Source: Symsagittifera roscoffensis
Lineage: Eukaryota; Xenacoelomorpha; Acoela; Convolutidae
Reading direction: 5' to 3'
NCBI RefSeq assembly: GCF_963678635.1
Contig: NC_087063.1
Span: forward strand, 62,101,850-62,165,849
Length of the DNA stretch: 64,000 bases
Shown: piece by piece, positions 31,425 through 43,739 of the stretch
Numbering within the stretch: position 1 is the stretch's first letter
Layout of the letters: every line of letters starts with the position of its first letter
Made by a program: the position numbers and the translations under genes
The notes under the pieces: model-generated
Seen by the model: the letters and a program-made list of their open reading frames with translations, nothing else
Told to the model about the DNA's origin: nothing
Databases searched by the model: none

Positions 31425-31710
31425 TTAGGGCAAGATGCTGTCTCCAATTACAAAAGCGCAAAAAACGTGATGGCGCAAAAACAGCAATGACGCTAAAAAA
31501 CGTGATCGACTGATAATTTCGAAAATAGATTTTAATTTTTTGATTCCTCAGCCGATAAAAAAGTTGACTTATGGATCCAGTTCTCTCTAATTGACTAAAT
31601 TTTATCAAAAAAGTGTTCAGCATAAACGGATTTTGAAATACAAAGATTTTAAAGCTATACACTTTTTCTTGGAATTTGAAATTTTTGCTCTGGTTTCAAA
31701 AAGCAGTAGA
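31425..31710 (+). repeat. Dispersed repeat B, copy 4
   Basis: AACGTGATCGACTGATAATT, GATCCAGTTCTCTCTAATTG and TTTATCAAAAAAGTGTTCAG align with the other copies; a second AACGTGAT motif precedes. Confidence 0.55.
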
Positions 31711-32237
31711 GTGTACTGTTAGTTCTTACAATAATACAACTGGGTAGTTGCTTGGAATTTTTAAAGTTTCAAGGAATTCAAAATGAGAATTGAAAATTTA
31801 TAGAAAATATGTTCTCGGGTGTTTTTTTCCCAAAATGTAACTAATGATTTTTATCAAGTGGTCCGAAATCCAAGACAAATTTATATAATTACTTTTCGGT
31901 TGAACGTTTTCTAACCATTTTAAAAAATTAATGTCTTGGATATCGCCTTGAATTGTTGATTTAATCATAAACCGGTTAACTGATGCAAATTAATCGAATA
32001 ACCTGTTAATTTTTGGAGGAAATGGAGAATTTTGAAAATGTTTATTCGACCTTATTTCATTTGGTGTTCCATTGTAGAAATAGTATAGATTCAGAAATTT
32101 CCTTGTTTGTCGAAATATGTGTTTCCGAAGTCACTGAACAGTCATTCAGAACTCGCAGAAGCAGCCGGAGTTTGCAGATAATGTCGAGCAAGAACGTGAA
32201 GCCGCAGGAATCGAAACGTCTTGGCTGTTGTTCAATT
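31711..32237. other. No gene recognised
   Basis: AT-rich; a 78-codon plus frame at 32013-32249 has no family signature. Confidence 0.45.
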
Positions 32238-32640
32238 TTACCTACTTAAGTCACTTGAATACAAAGTAACGTTTTTTGAGCAATCGATGCTTTCATTAAC
32301 ACCATTCTTCGCCAAACAAAAACAAGCGAAAATTTTTTGAAACGCAGTCAACAACCAACTGCATAATTTTTTGTGCTCGCTCAGCTGAACAATCTCTCTT
32401 CGATGCAAAATAGCCCGGCAGCGTCGTAGTTTCCAGCGTCTTGTTGACCGATCTGCCAGATGCATCAAGTCTTGCTGGAGTGGGCGCAGATAAGCGAGGG
32501 GATGCCTATGCAGCAGGGTCTGCCAACTTGTGGAGGTTCGTTCCATGACATATAAGGCAACGTTCGCATTGCAGCGGTCGCACGTGGCTTTCCTGTCGTC
32601 CACTTTCGAGAAATTTTTGCGCATCCAGCTTTTCTTGACT
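32238..32640 (-). pseudogene. BED-type zinc-finger fragment (hAT/ZBED-like relic)
   Basis: The minus strand reads KSWMRKNFSKVDDRKATC, then DRCNAN and, about 20 residues on, TSTSWQTLLHRHPLAYL. This is the BED finger layout: aromatic-x-F, KA-x-C-x2-C, then T-S-x-L and H-x-HP. The helical remainder (about 80 residues) is unassigned and there is no transposase catalytic domain. A decayed second copy of the finger lies at 37302-37400. BED fingers are common at the N terminus of hAT transposases and of host genes derived from them. Confidence 0.55.
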
Positions 32641-33079
32641 ATGATCTGAAATGTGAGTTTGTTAAAATTTGCTGAAATGTCCCTGTAACCTTTGAAAAAA
32701 AAAGTTTGGCCAAAATATCGGTCAACCGGCTAATAAATTTTTAACCGGTCAAATTTCCATGTCTTGGGCTCAAAAATATAACAAAATTTCACCAGCAAGC
32801 ATGTAAAGGTTTTGAACTTGCAATTTTCTGCAAAAGCAGACACGTTAGAAGATCCGGAAAGGGGAAGAGAAAGATTTGTTGTAATGATACAGGCAAAAAC
32901 GGAGGACACTCATACAGCAGCGGAAATGGAGGAGTCATCGCTGAATGAAAACTTGTCAAAACGTTGGTTAACCAGCAGCTTCAAATTGAGATCAAAACTT
33001 CAAACTGATATCAAAGCTTCAAATTGAGACCAATAATAAAAAGCTTATAACTGAATCGATAGCGGTATGTCTCAATACT
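32640..33079 (+). repeat. Repeat A, copy 1
   Basis: Aligns with 37396-37800 over about 400 bases (GATCTGAAATGTGA, AATATCGGTCA, TCAAATTTCCATGTC, GCAAGCATGTAAA, CAGCAGCGGAAATGGA, CGTTGGTTAACCAG). A 71-codon plus frame at 32812-33027 is open here but disrupted in the other copy, so I do not call it a gene. Confidence 0.7.
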
Positions 33080-35207
33080 GAAGGCAGGTGAGTTAAAGAA
33101 ATCCCTCAGAGCAATTGTCACCATGTAAGGCCGCAGCCAGTTAAAAACATCAGATCTCTTTTGCTCTACGGCAGGTCGACCCTCGAATGGATCAGAGCAA
33201 AAAACAAATCGTTTTTCGTATCATGTCATTTGGTTAGGTTTTGGTTGTAAACCATCTGAGAAAAAAAAGCAGATTCCAAACTTAGTTTTGTGGCAGGCAA
33301 TTTCAAGTTCTTGTAAATTTTGATCAACGCTTTCACTTCTTTTATTCCAGACTTTCCAATTGTTTCAGCTTTATTTTTTAGAAAATTTCATTCTTATATA
33401 AGGTTACCAGTCTCTTCAATTTTTCTTGTATTTCAAACAAATTCCCATCTGAGCCATCCCGCTTGACTAGATTTTTTTTGTTCTTCTCATTATTGCAACT
33501 TTTTCAACGTGGTTGCCTTTCAGATCATTCAAAACATTCTGAATAGTTAATACGTTAAAGACAGTTCCGGGACAGGACACCACATTCCTCACTTTCAGAA
33601 AACAGCAGTTTAATCGAGTATGAAGTTTTTCGTAGAAAATAATTTCAACTCAACGATCTCTGTTGTTTTTATGGTTTGTGGCTTTCTCTCCTTAAACAAT
33701 CTTTTGTTCGCAGATTCACCTGTTGTATGTTGTCTCGAATGCATGATATAAATATCTGAAATCACTTGCTTTCATCATTTTTGGTCAGTTTCTCAGACAA
33801 CTTCAATCTTCAGTCTTAGAATATTTCTACAGTTAACAGCAGATTTGGACCTTCGAATGGGTACGCTACTACAACTCAGAGAAGAAACACATAAAAAAGA
33901 AAACGTTCATTTCATGTTCAAGCTAAGCCCCAACTAGGCAGATAGACACTGGTGGTTTGAGATAAAAAAAAAACGTTTTTTTTTTAAATGTAAGCTTTCA
34001 AATTTACGAAAACTCTGGGCAGCTAATTTCTGTCTGCAAGTCAAAAGATAGACGGTTCTAAGAACAAGGTTTGTATAACTCGAAGCATCGACGTCCAGTT
34101 TTTGATTTCATAAACGGTGTTTTTAAGCGCATTTCAAGCTCTTTCCGAGCCAGGATCAGAGATCGCAAAAACTTGGCACCAGATGTAGATTGTATAAAAT
34201 TTTATGGACAAGCATTTCGATTTTATGAATTTTTCTGGACATAACTGGTAGCCACTGAAGGTCATCTATAACTAGCGCGATCGAGGAGGCTGTGGGACAG
34301 CCAAAAGCATATGCATTCAGAAGAATTTGCACCTTATGAAGTCTGTAAATTTCTTTCTCTGACAGTTTACTGTCTACCAAAATGCATCATTCAAGTTGGC
34401 CGTTTATCACATTGCGAACAAGTGAAGAACTGTTGTCGAAGTTCTGGTACTTTTGGACCTTATACAGCTTCTTCAAAAAGCCAAACGATTTACTACATAC
34501 TCGCGAAGTTTTTTTTTGAAGTTAAGACACTTATCACTGGTAACACCAAGCGAATTGAGTTCTTTGACAGGTTCTAAAATTGTCTTATTACCTATGAAAT
34601 TACAATCATCTGTTTTTCCTTCAAAATTGAGCAGCATAATTTCAATTTTTACTCCATTCAGTTTCATTTTTTGTCCTGCAAACTTTTCATTACTTCTCTC
34701 AGTTTTTTAAAATCATTTTTTGCACGATCTTGATTGATGATGACCATTCTGAAATGCATCACTGTATCTGCCGCGTTGATTTGATAGCTCAATGAGAGAC
34801 CCTCTAACATTATCTACAGGTAGGGAATAAGATAGAGACTGAATAATACTGGCTCCAACAAGGAACCTTTCGGTAGGTCTAGTTCAACTATGAGTAATTC
34901 TGATCTGACCTCGTTAAATTTAAAATATTTTTTTCTTCCTCTAAGCTATGAATGGATCTTTTTTATTATGCCTTGTACTATTCCGACGTGTTTTTGAAGT
35001 ACTATCAAAAAAGTTTTATGATAAATTGTAACAAAGGCAGCTGATATCAACACAAAACAAAATCATGGGACATCTCTTCTCAAACGAGAGACAGGTTGAA
35101 CTTGAATATATAAACTAGATCATCGCTGTCTTAACGGAATGTTCTTTCCTGTTAGCAAACTCATCTGGGTCAAGGCAACGTTTGCATTGCAGCAGTTGGA
35201 CGTGGCT
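33080..35207. repeat. 2128-bp tandem duplication, unit 1
   Basis: Starts GAAGGCAGGTGAGTTAAAG and ends GCAGTTGGACGTGGCT. The next 2128 bases repeat it with only a few base changes that I could find. It carries a minus-strand LINE RT fragment (34156-34960) and otherwise non-coding DNA. Confidence 0.92.
34156..34960 (-). pseudogene. LINE reverse transcriptase fragment, copy 1
   Basis: Minus-strand pieces in order: LPKGSLLEPVLFSLYL (motif B region), MKLNGVKIEIMLLNF (post-palm block), ELNSLGVTSDKCLNF and, in 34380-34156, DDLQWLPVMSRKIHKIEMLV and LVPSFCDL, the C-terminal LINE signature. Frames are broken and motif C is lost. Confidence 0.7.
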
Positions 35208-37335
35208 GAAGGCAGGTGAGTTAAAGAAATCCCTCAGAGCAATTGTCACCATGTAAGGCCGCAGCCAGTTAAAAACATCAGATCTCTTTTGCTCTACGGC
35301 AGGTCGACCCTCGAATGGATCAGAGCAAAAAACAAATCGTTTTTCGTATCATGTCATTTGGTTAGGTTTTGGTTGTAAACCATCTGAGAAAAAAAAGCAG
35401 ATTCCAAACTTAGTTTTGTGGCAGGCAATTTCAAGTTCTTGTAAATTTTGATCAACGCTTTCACTTCTTTTATTCCAGACTTTCCAATTGTTTCAGCTTT
35501 ATTTTTTAGAAAATTTCATTCTTATATAAGGTTACCAGTCTCTTCAATTTTTCTTGTATTTCAAACAAATTCCCATCTGAGCCATCCCGCTTGACTAGAT
35601 TTTTTTTGTTCTTCTCATTATTGCAACTTTTTCAACGTGGTTGCCTTTCAGATCATTCAAAACATTCTGAATAGTTAATACGTTAAAGACAGTTCCGGGA
35701 CAGGACACCACATTCCTCACTTTCAGAAAACAGCAGTTTAATCGAGTATGAAGTTTTTCGTAGAAAATAATTTCAACTCAACGATCTCTGTTGTTTTTAT
35801 GGTTTGTGGCTTTCTCTCCTTAAACAATCTTTTGTTCGCAGATTCACCTGTTGTATGTTGTCTCGAATGCATGATATAAATATCTGAAATCACTTGCTTT
35901 CATCATTTTTGGTCAGTTTCTCAGACAACTTCAATCTTCAGTCTTAGAATATTTCTACAGTTAACAGCAGATTTGGACCTTCGAATGGGTACGCTACTAC
36001 AACTCAGAGAAGAAACACATAAAAAAGAAAACGTTCATTTCATGTTCAAGCTAAGCCCCAACTAGGCAGATAGACACTGGTGGTTTGAGATAAAAAAAAA
36101 ACGTTTTTTTTTTAAATGTAAGCTTTCAAATTTACGAAAACTCTGGGCAGCTAATTTCTGTCTGCAAGTCAAAAGATAGACGGTTCTAAGAACAAGGTTT
36201 GTATAACTCGAAGCATCGACGTCCAGTTTTTGATTTCATAAACGGTGTTTTTAAGCGCATTTCAAGCTCTTTCCGAGCCAGGATCAGAGATCGCAAAAAC
36301 TTGGCACCAGATGTAGATTGTATAAAATTTTATGGACAAGCATTTCGATTTTATGAATTTTTCTGGACATAACTGGTAGCCACTGAAGGTCATCTATAAC
36401 TAGCGCGATCGAGGAGGCTGTGGGACAGCCAAAAGCATATGCATTCAGAAGAATTTGCACCTTATGAAGTCTGTAAATTTCTTTCTCTGACAGTTTACTG
36501 TCTACCAAAATGCATCATTCAAGTTGGCGGTTTATCACATTGCGAACAAGTGAAGAACTGTTGTCGAAGTTCTGGTACTTTTGGACCTTATACAGCTTCT
36601 TCAAAGAGCCAAACGATTTACAACATACTCGCGAAGTTTTTTTTTGAAGTTAAGACACTTATCACTGGTAACACCAAGCGAATTGAGTTCTTTGACAGGT
36701 TCTAAAATTGTCTTATTACCTATGAAATTACAATCATCTGTTTTTCCTTCAAAATTGAGCAGCATAATTTCAATTTTTACTCCATTCAGTTTCATTTTTT
36801 GTCCTGCAAACTTTTTATTACTTCTCTCAGTTTTTTAAAATCATTTTTTGCACGATCTTGATTGATGATGACCATTCTGAAATGCATCACTGTATCTGCC
36901 GCGTTGATTTGATAGCTCAATGAGAGACCCTCTAACATTATCTACAGGTAGGGAATAAGATAGAGACTGAATAATACTGGCTCCAACAAGGAACCTTTCG
37001 GTAGGTCTAGTTCAACTATGAGTAATTCTGATCTGACCTCGTTAAATTTAAAATATTTTTTTCTTCCTCTAAGCTATGAATGGATCTTTTTTATTATGCC
37101 TTGTACTATTCCGACGTGTTTTTGAAGTACTATCAAAAAAGTTTTATGATAAATTGTAACAAAGGCAGCTGATATCAACACAAAACAAAATCATGGGACA
37201 TCTCTTCTCAAACGAGAGACAGGTTGAACTTGAATATATAAACTAGATAATCGCTGTCTTAACGGAATGTTCTTTCCTGTTAGCAAACTCATCTGGGTCA
37301 AGGCAACGTTTGCATTGCAGCAGTTGGACGTGGCT
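35208..37335. repeat. 2128-bp tandem duplication, unit 2
   Basis: Head-to-tail copy of 33080-35207. Differences seen: GGCCGT to GGCGGT near 36528, AAAAGCC to AGAGCC near 36606, TACTACAT to TACAACAT near 36621, TTCATT to TTTATT near 36813 and GATCATCG to GATAATCG near 37249. Confidence 0.92.
36284..37088 (-). pseudogene. LINE reverse transcriptase fragment, copy 2
   Basis: The same fragment as at 34156-34960, carried in the second unit of the tandem duplication, with the same breaks. Confidence 0.7.
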
Positions 37336-37800
37336 TTCCTGTCATCCGCTTTGAAGAGTTTCTCGCGTATCCAGCTTTTCTTGACAACGATCTGAAATGT
37401 GAATTTAATAATTTTTACTGACCTGTCCTTGTGTGCTTTGAAAAAATTTCAGCCTAGAATATCGGTCAGTCGGCTTATAAAGTTTTGAACGGTCAAATTT
37501 CCATGTCCTGGGCTCAAACAAATAACAAAATTTCTTCAGCAAGCATGTAAAAGTTTTATACATGCAATTTTCTGAAAAAGCAGACTTTTTAGACGTATCT
37601 GTAAGGGGAAGAAAAGATTTGTTAAAGTGTTACAGGCAAAAACTGAGGACAATGATACAGCAGCGGAAATGGAAGATTCATTGCTGAATGAAAAAATGTC
37701 AATACGTTGGTTAACCAGGAGCTTCAATTTGAGATCAAAGCTTCAAAATGATATCAAATCTTCAAATTGAGATCAACATTGGGAATATCTCAATACTCAC
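37302..37800 (+). repeat. Repeat A, copy 2, including a decayed BED finger on the minus strand
   Basis: Continues the sequence lost at the first unit's end. The minus strand at 37302-37400 reads VKKSWIREKLF and DDRKAT with the zinc Cys replaced, a worn version of the finger at 32500-32640. After 37800 about 120 bases match the start of the 2128-bp unit. Confidence 0.65.
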
Positions 37801-37835
37801 AACAGGTGAGTTAAATAAAGCCCTCAGAGCAATTG

Positions 37836-39140
37836 TCACCATGGAAGGCCCCAGCCAGTTAAAAGCATCAGATCTCTTTCGCTCCACGGGAGGTCGACTC
37901 TCAATTGGATTAAATTAGAGCAAAAAACATATAGTTTCTTGTCTTTAACAAGTAATTCGTTAGATTTAAAATGCTCAAAAAGATTAAGAAAAAACTTTTC
38001 AATTGGTTTTGAGCAGAATTCAATTATCATTACAGGACGATAGGATTTCAATTTTTGGCATTTCAGCTAGGCACGATAACTCCTTCTTCATCTCATTTGG
38101 AACGAACTCTCATCCAAGTTAACAAATTAAAATGTTGTTTGATTCAGCTGTTTAATAATTTTTCAATTCGTATTTGTGAAGTCATTTGCTGAGGTTGTCG
38201 AAGATGCCTCTTTCGTCATTTTTCAGAAAAGATCGTATATTACCTATTTGTCAGGGGCAGCAACCAAAGTACGGTTTTGAGCAATACCTTGATCTTTATT
38301 CTCAAAAGATGAAACAATTGTACTGATTTTCGCTTGACAAAAATGCGAAATCTTTTGCATCAAGCCTTAAGTCTGGAAAGTCATCATTCTTTTTTACTTG
38401 CAAATATTTAAGCACCTTGATTTTTTTCAAATTTCAGTTTCGTCTATCAAGCTAATTTCTGCATTAATTGCTGTTTTTTACACAGAGTGCCTTGCAATGA
38501 AGTTTTTGTTTTTGAGCATAAAAGGATCTTGGTTGTTTTTGAAAATTTTGTTTCTTCCATTTCTCAAAATACGTCTCATTATCAACTAAGATACATTCTC
38601 TCAGTTTTTTGTCCGTTTTTTTCTGATACAAAAGTTTCAACCTCAATTTAGGCTTGTTCATTCCTATGTTCAAACCTATGCGTGATTCATTTTGCAATTT
38701 AAGCACTTTCATTTAGGTGATGTTCCAGTTTCTGAACAACTTTTTTTTACTACCGTTTAATCCTTCACAAAGTCTAGTTCAAACTCAACTGATTTATGTT
38801 CAGCCTTCATGAATTTTGAAACGAATACCCAATGAAAGTTATCTGAATGGGGAGCAAGAAAAATATCTAGTAAATTTACTGATTTGTGCTTTCGCTGATT
38901 TGTTGGAACAAAAACATTTTGATTAAGATCTAGATCCTTAAACAGCTTTTGAAACAAAACTTTGCGAGAGTCATCAACATTATTCCAATGTATATTAAAA
39001 TCAACTAGTAGGTAAGGGTGTGAATTAGAATTTATTATATTCAAGATAAATATATTGCAAGCAAATTTTGTGCAAAGCGTCTGAAGACATCCTGTTGTGG
39101 TCTGTAGTAACTTGATAATTTTTATGGTTTTCATTCCCAT
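37836..39140 (-). pseudogene. LINE endonuclease and RT N-terminal fragments
   Basis: The frame 39140-38757 reads HPYLLVDFNIHWNN, then a PTNQRKHKSVNLLDIFL block and SVEFEL, the GDFN and LD-I blocks of AP-type endonucleases. The frame 38712-38464 is a Lys-rich linker. The frame 38051-37836 opens with SYRPVMIIEFCSKPIEKF, the first RT block. The order suits one minus-strand LINE whose distal RT part may be the fragments inside the tandem duplication. Confidence 0.6.
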
Positions 39141-39577
39141 TAACTCTTATCGTCAGTTTCTTGTCTTTAATGAGACTTTTTTGTTATTACAACCACTTTG
39201 CATCTACGCTTAGCTCTTTGATTTATGAACATAAAACAATATATCGGCGATTTGTTTATGCAGCTTTTACGAAAAAACCTGAATAATAGTCTGACTTAAG
39301 CCATTTTTTATTAGAAAAACTATGCCAAAAACATTGCGATCCAATTGACTATATCTTCATATTATACAGTAACTTTGTTGTTTTTTTTTGTGCTTGTTTA
39401 AGCCAATTAGTGTCATTTTTAGTGAGTCCATTCGATGACATTCTAGGTTGGAGTTTGAGTCAAAATTAGCTTTATAATGCCAAGTGCTGCCAACAACACA
39501 AAACAGCAATTGAAAAACTGGAGAATTTGGTTTGAACATAGATCCTGAGTTGACTGATTAATCCCTACATTTGGTTT

Positions 39578-39928
39578 TTGGGGGTCAAATGGAGTCTTGT
39601 ACTGAATATTTTTGGCAGATTGCTAGGGGTTGACCATTTCTCACATTACGTATCAGCGAAATTCTGCATAATCAACAGGATGGAGCAATTTTTCATGACT
39701 TACGAAATCGCCAGTAACCAAGGGGTTCCAAGGAAACTACGTTCGGACTATTTTTGCGGGTTTATGTCTAAGAAAGTTAGATTTTTCTCTGACCCATTGA
39801 GTTTCGCTAAGATGGTTTTATTTTGCTATCATGGGTTATGCAAAGGAAGAAAAACAACCATCGGATCAATTGGTCGAACGAGGTCTGGATGGAATTCGAT
39901 TTTCAAAAAAAAAACGAGACTGGCTTAA
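39578..39928 (+). pseudogene. Integrase-like frame, array unit 1
   Basis: Reads GVDHFSHYVSA and, 28 residues on, GVPRKLRSDYFCGFMSKK. This resembles the VDHFSR...GxPxxLxSDxGxxFxS stretch of retroelement integrase cores, with about the right spacing. The second catalytic Asp (RSD) is present; the Glu block is not seen. A weak match; it could be another DDE-type nuclease. Confidence 0.35.
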
Positions 39929-41088
39929 AAAATTTTCCCCATTGGAAGCGCACCACAGGACTACGTCTGCCTGCTTTCCTGCTCAGATGTCGAAGACAAA
40001 CTGGCTAAACAAAAAGAAATGACGCGCCCAATCAAGATAAACTGGTTGCGCTGGTAAGATGTGTACTATCCATTCCCTTTCAAGCCAGAATTTTTTTTTC
40101 AACTTATGGTGCGGAATCGCTCAAGAAAACTAAATTAAATGTTCTGATACTGTTCGTATTTAAACTCACTTCACAGCTGAGCACGGATTACACCACTTTT
40201 GCAGCGCAAAAGCTAAGGAGATCATTAATTATATTGCTTCGCTGATTCGACTCACATAAATATGTTTCCTTGTTGGTGGTTTATCTACGCTTTTTTTATC
40301 GTTTGCTTTTTGTCAGCGCTCTTATCACCGTTTTATATTTTCTCTCCACTAAATTCCAGGATTCTGATATGTCTGATTTGCTTTTTTCCGAGTTGTCTTG
40401 ATTATTTTGCAGGGCTTTTCGAGTTGTAGAACGTTCTCGTCAGCGTTTAATAACGCGGTTCGTACGTTTAATTGGAAGTTGAAATCTTGCTTGCTTTCAG
40501 ATGCATCACTTCTTGTTTAAGTTAATTTAATTTTTCCTGTGACCTCGCAGTATGTGACCTCGCAGAGTTCACATACTGCCATGCACGATTTATGCAATTG
40601 CTCGCTACAACATTGACATTCAAAACAATGAGAACCCGCCCTCTCGATTGCTTCATCAGATTTTGACATAAGTTTTGCTATGTGGTGTTCCCCAGTTCTT
40701 CGATGGAATATTTCTTTGTTTCAGTTTTTCAATTAACAGATATTTGATTTTATCACATAAACTGCACCACCGAAAGCCTCTATGGGCTGCCCAGGATAAG
40801 TAACGGAAACACTAATTTATATAGCTTAACACTTACTGAAAGATTAGTTTACCAAATAGCAATGCTATTTATTAAATTTATCACAAAAATTAGGCATAAA
40901 ACAATCATAAGACTCATGAAAAACCCCGCTGGAAGTCGAAAGTTTTTTGACAGCTTTACCTCTACCAGCACAAAAGTCTCCTTTCTAATGCCAAGTGCTG
41001 CAAACAAGTCAAAGCATCAATTGAAAAACTGGAGAATTTGGTTTGAACATAGATCCTGAGTTGACTGAATAATCGCTAAATTTGGTTT

Positions 41089-41619
41089 TTGGGGGTCAAC
41101 TGGAGTTTTGTATTGAATGGTTATGTTATAGTTTTATTGGTTGACCATTTCTCACGTTTACTATCAGCGACATTCTGCATAATCATCAGGTTGGAGCAAT
41201 TGTTTAAGTGTCACAAAATCGCCAGTAAACAAGGGGTTCAAAGGAAACTACGTTTGGAATATTTTTGCAGGTTTATGTCTAACAAAGTTAGATTTTTCTC
41301 TGACCCATTGAGTTTCGCTAAGATGGTTTTGTTTTGCTATCATGGGTTATGCAAAGGAAAAAGAAAAATCAACCATCAGATCAATTGGTCAAACGAGCTC
41401 TGGATGGAATTCGATTTTCAAAAAAATGAGACTGCCTTCGAAAATTTTCCCTTTTGGAAGCGAACCACAGGACTATGCCTGAATACAAAATTTTCCTGCT
41501 CAGTTGTCCAAGACAAATTGGCTAAACAAATAAGGTTTCAATCAAGACAAACTGGTAGCGCTGGTCAGATTTGTACTATCCATACCCTTCCCGGCCAGAA
41601 ATTTTTTTCTTCATTTTAA
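41089..41619 (+). pseudogene. Integrase-like frame, array unit 2
   Basis: The longest of the three versions (176 codons): LLVDHFSRLLSATFC, then KQGVQRKLRLEYFCRFMS. The Asp of the SD pair is lost (LRLE), so it is inactive even if the identification is right. Downstream QINWSNELWMEFDF is shared with the other units in shifted frames. Confidence 0.35.
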
Positions 41620-43130
41620 GGTGCGGAATCGCTCAAGATGAAGTTTTCTGATGCTGTTCGTATTTAAACTCACTTTACAGCTGAGTATAGATTCCACCAC
41701 TTTTGCAGCACGAAAGCTAATGAGATCATTAAACAAGTTGCTTTACTGATTCGACTCACAAATAAGTGTTTCCTTTTTGGTGGTTTTTCTACGCTTTTTT
41801 CATGGTTTGCTTTTTGTCAGAGCTCTTATCGCCGTTTTTTTTACTCTCCCACTAATCCCCATGATTCCGATCTGTCTAATTTACAGAAATTTGCTTTTTT
41901 CCGAGTTATCTTGATTATTTTCATGGATTTTTCGAGTTGTAGAACGTTCTCGTCAGCGTTTAATAACGCGGTTCATACGTTTAATTGGGAGTTGAAATCT
42001 GGCTTGCTTTCAGATGCATCACTTCTTGTTCAAGTTAATTTAATTTTTCCTGTAAATTAGCAAGTGCGTTCATTTTTGCATTGAAATGTTCAAGGAGAGC
42101 AACAACAAACGTTATCGTTTTATCCAGGCAATTTTTGCAAAACCAGCTCAGTTTGTCAACTCGCAGAGTTCACATACTCCCATGCAAGATTTATGTTGCT
42201 TCAACAGATTCTCCACATACGCTTTGCGACAAGTCGTGTTCCCCAGGTCTTCGGTGGAATTTTTTTTTTTTTTTCAACGCTTCATTTAACAGATATTTGA
42301 TTTTATCACATAAACTTGATCACTAACCCTAAGGGCTTCCCCGCATAAGTAACTGAAACACTAACTCATATAGTTAAACACTAATTGAAACACTAATTTA
42401 TCAAATAGCATTGCTATTTAATAAGTTTTGTCACACAATTAGGCTTTTAACAAATTTAAGATTCACAATTAACACCGCGAAAAGTCGAAAGTTTTTGACA
42501 GCTTTACCACTACCAACACAAAAGTCTCCTTTCTACTGCCAACAAATCAAAACAGCAAGTTAAAAACTGGAGAGTTCGGTTTGAACATAGATCTTAGAAC
42601 GATAAATGAGCCTGAGTTGCCTGATTAATCCCTACAATTGGTTTTTGGGGCTCAACTGGACTTTTATATTGAATGCTAATGGTGTATTGGTAGAGGTTGA
42701 CCATTTCTCACGTTAACTATCGGCAACATTCTGCATAACTAACAGGTTGGAGCAATTTTAGAGTCTCACAAAATCGCCATAACCAAGGGGTTCGAAGGAA
42801 ACTACGTTTGGACTGTTTTTGCGGGTTTATGTCTAAGAAAGTTAGATTTTTCTCTGACCCATTGAGTTTCGCTAAGATGTATGTGTTTTGCTATCATGGG
42901 CAATGCAAATAAAAAAGAAAAACAACCATCGGATCAATTGGTCGAACGAGGTCTGGATGGAACTCGATTTTCAAAAAAAAACGAGGCAGCTTTAAAAGAT
43001 TTCTCTATTGGAAGCGCACCACAGGACTACGTCTGAATACAAAAACTTTCCTGTTCAGATTTCGAAGACAAACTGGCCACACAAAGGACGCGCCCAATCG
43101 AGACAAACTGGCAGCGCCGGTCAGATGTGT

Positions 43131-43325
43131 ACCTAAAAAGAACCTAAAAAGAACCTAAGAGGTTAAATTGAAAGAAGGTAAACAAATCACTACATGTCAA
43201 GCAAACGAGTATGCTGTACTTAGATAATGCGACGTGGCAATGAAAACCTCAAAAAAACGAAAAGAGCTCTCAGACCAGCCGTGGTCGCTCCAAAGGTAAG
43301 GTTAATTAGTCCATAAGATCTAAGA
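43131..43325. other. Spacer between the 1.5-kb array and the LTR element
   Basis: Begins with three tandem copies of ACCTAAAAAGA; otherwise nothing recognised. Confidence 0.5.
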
Positions 43326-43329
43326 AAAA

Positions 43330-43739
43330 TGAGTTAGAACCGAGTTGGTTAACTCATAGAGTAATTTCGGATAGGGTACACCGTCTGCTCGTCACGCTAT
43401 CTTATTTTCGGCCGGATAGATTCGTGCAACTTCTTAGTCTAATACCGATCCTAATCTTACTCTTATACTATCTAGTCTCAGGTTGTTTAACTAGTCTCTG
43501 CTAGGCTCAATAGATCTAGGGTATACTGGTTTATTGCGGCTGCTGAAGTGCTCGGGAGAGTCCAACTAATTTCTAAGTTAAATTCAAATCTCTCTGGTGC
43601 TGAAATTACAAGTAACTTCAGCACTTACAAATAAGTGGGTTGTTAGTTAGATGGATCATGATTGGTTAATATTAAATACTTTACATTGGTAAAATATCTA
43701 AATTATCCAATCATAAAATGTAGTCTAGATCAGGTTCCA
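43330..43739 (-). repeat. 3' LTR of the short element
   Basis: 410 bp, plus-strand ends TGAGTTAG...GGTTCCA. It holds an imperfect palindrome at 43597-43624 and the inverted pair ATGATTGG / CCAATCAT. Confidence 0.93.

Larger units (their letters stand above)
39477..43130 (+). repeat. Tandem array, ~1.5-kb period, about 2.4 copies
   Basis: Units start near 39477, 40990 and 42536; landmarks are AAAACTGGAGAATTTGGTTT, GAACATAGATC, GGTTTTTGGGGGTCAA and TTTTTCTCTGACCCATTGAG. Spacing is 1513 and 1546 bases; the third unit ends near 43130. Copies differ by roughly 10-15% plus indels. Each unit has one plus-strand frame with integrase-like residues. Confidence 0.85.

Noticed and set aside
32812-33027. 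71-codon ORF inside repeat A
   Set aside because: The matching copy at about 37560-37770 has lost the frame by indels, so no sign of coding constraint.
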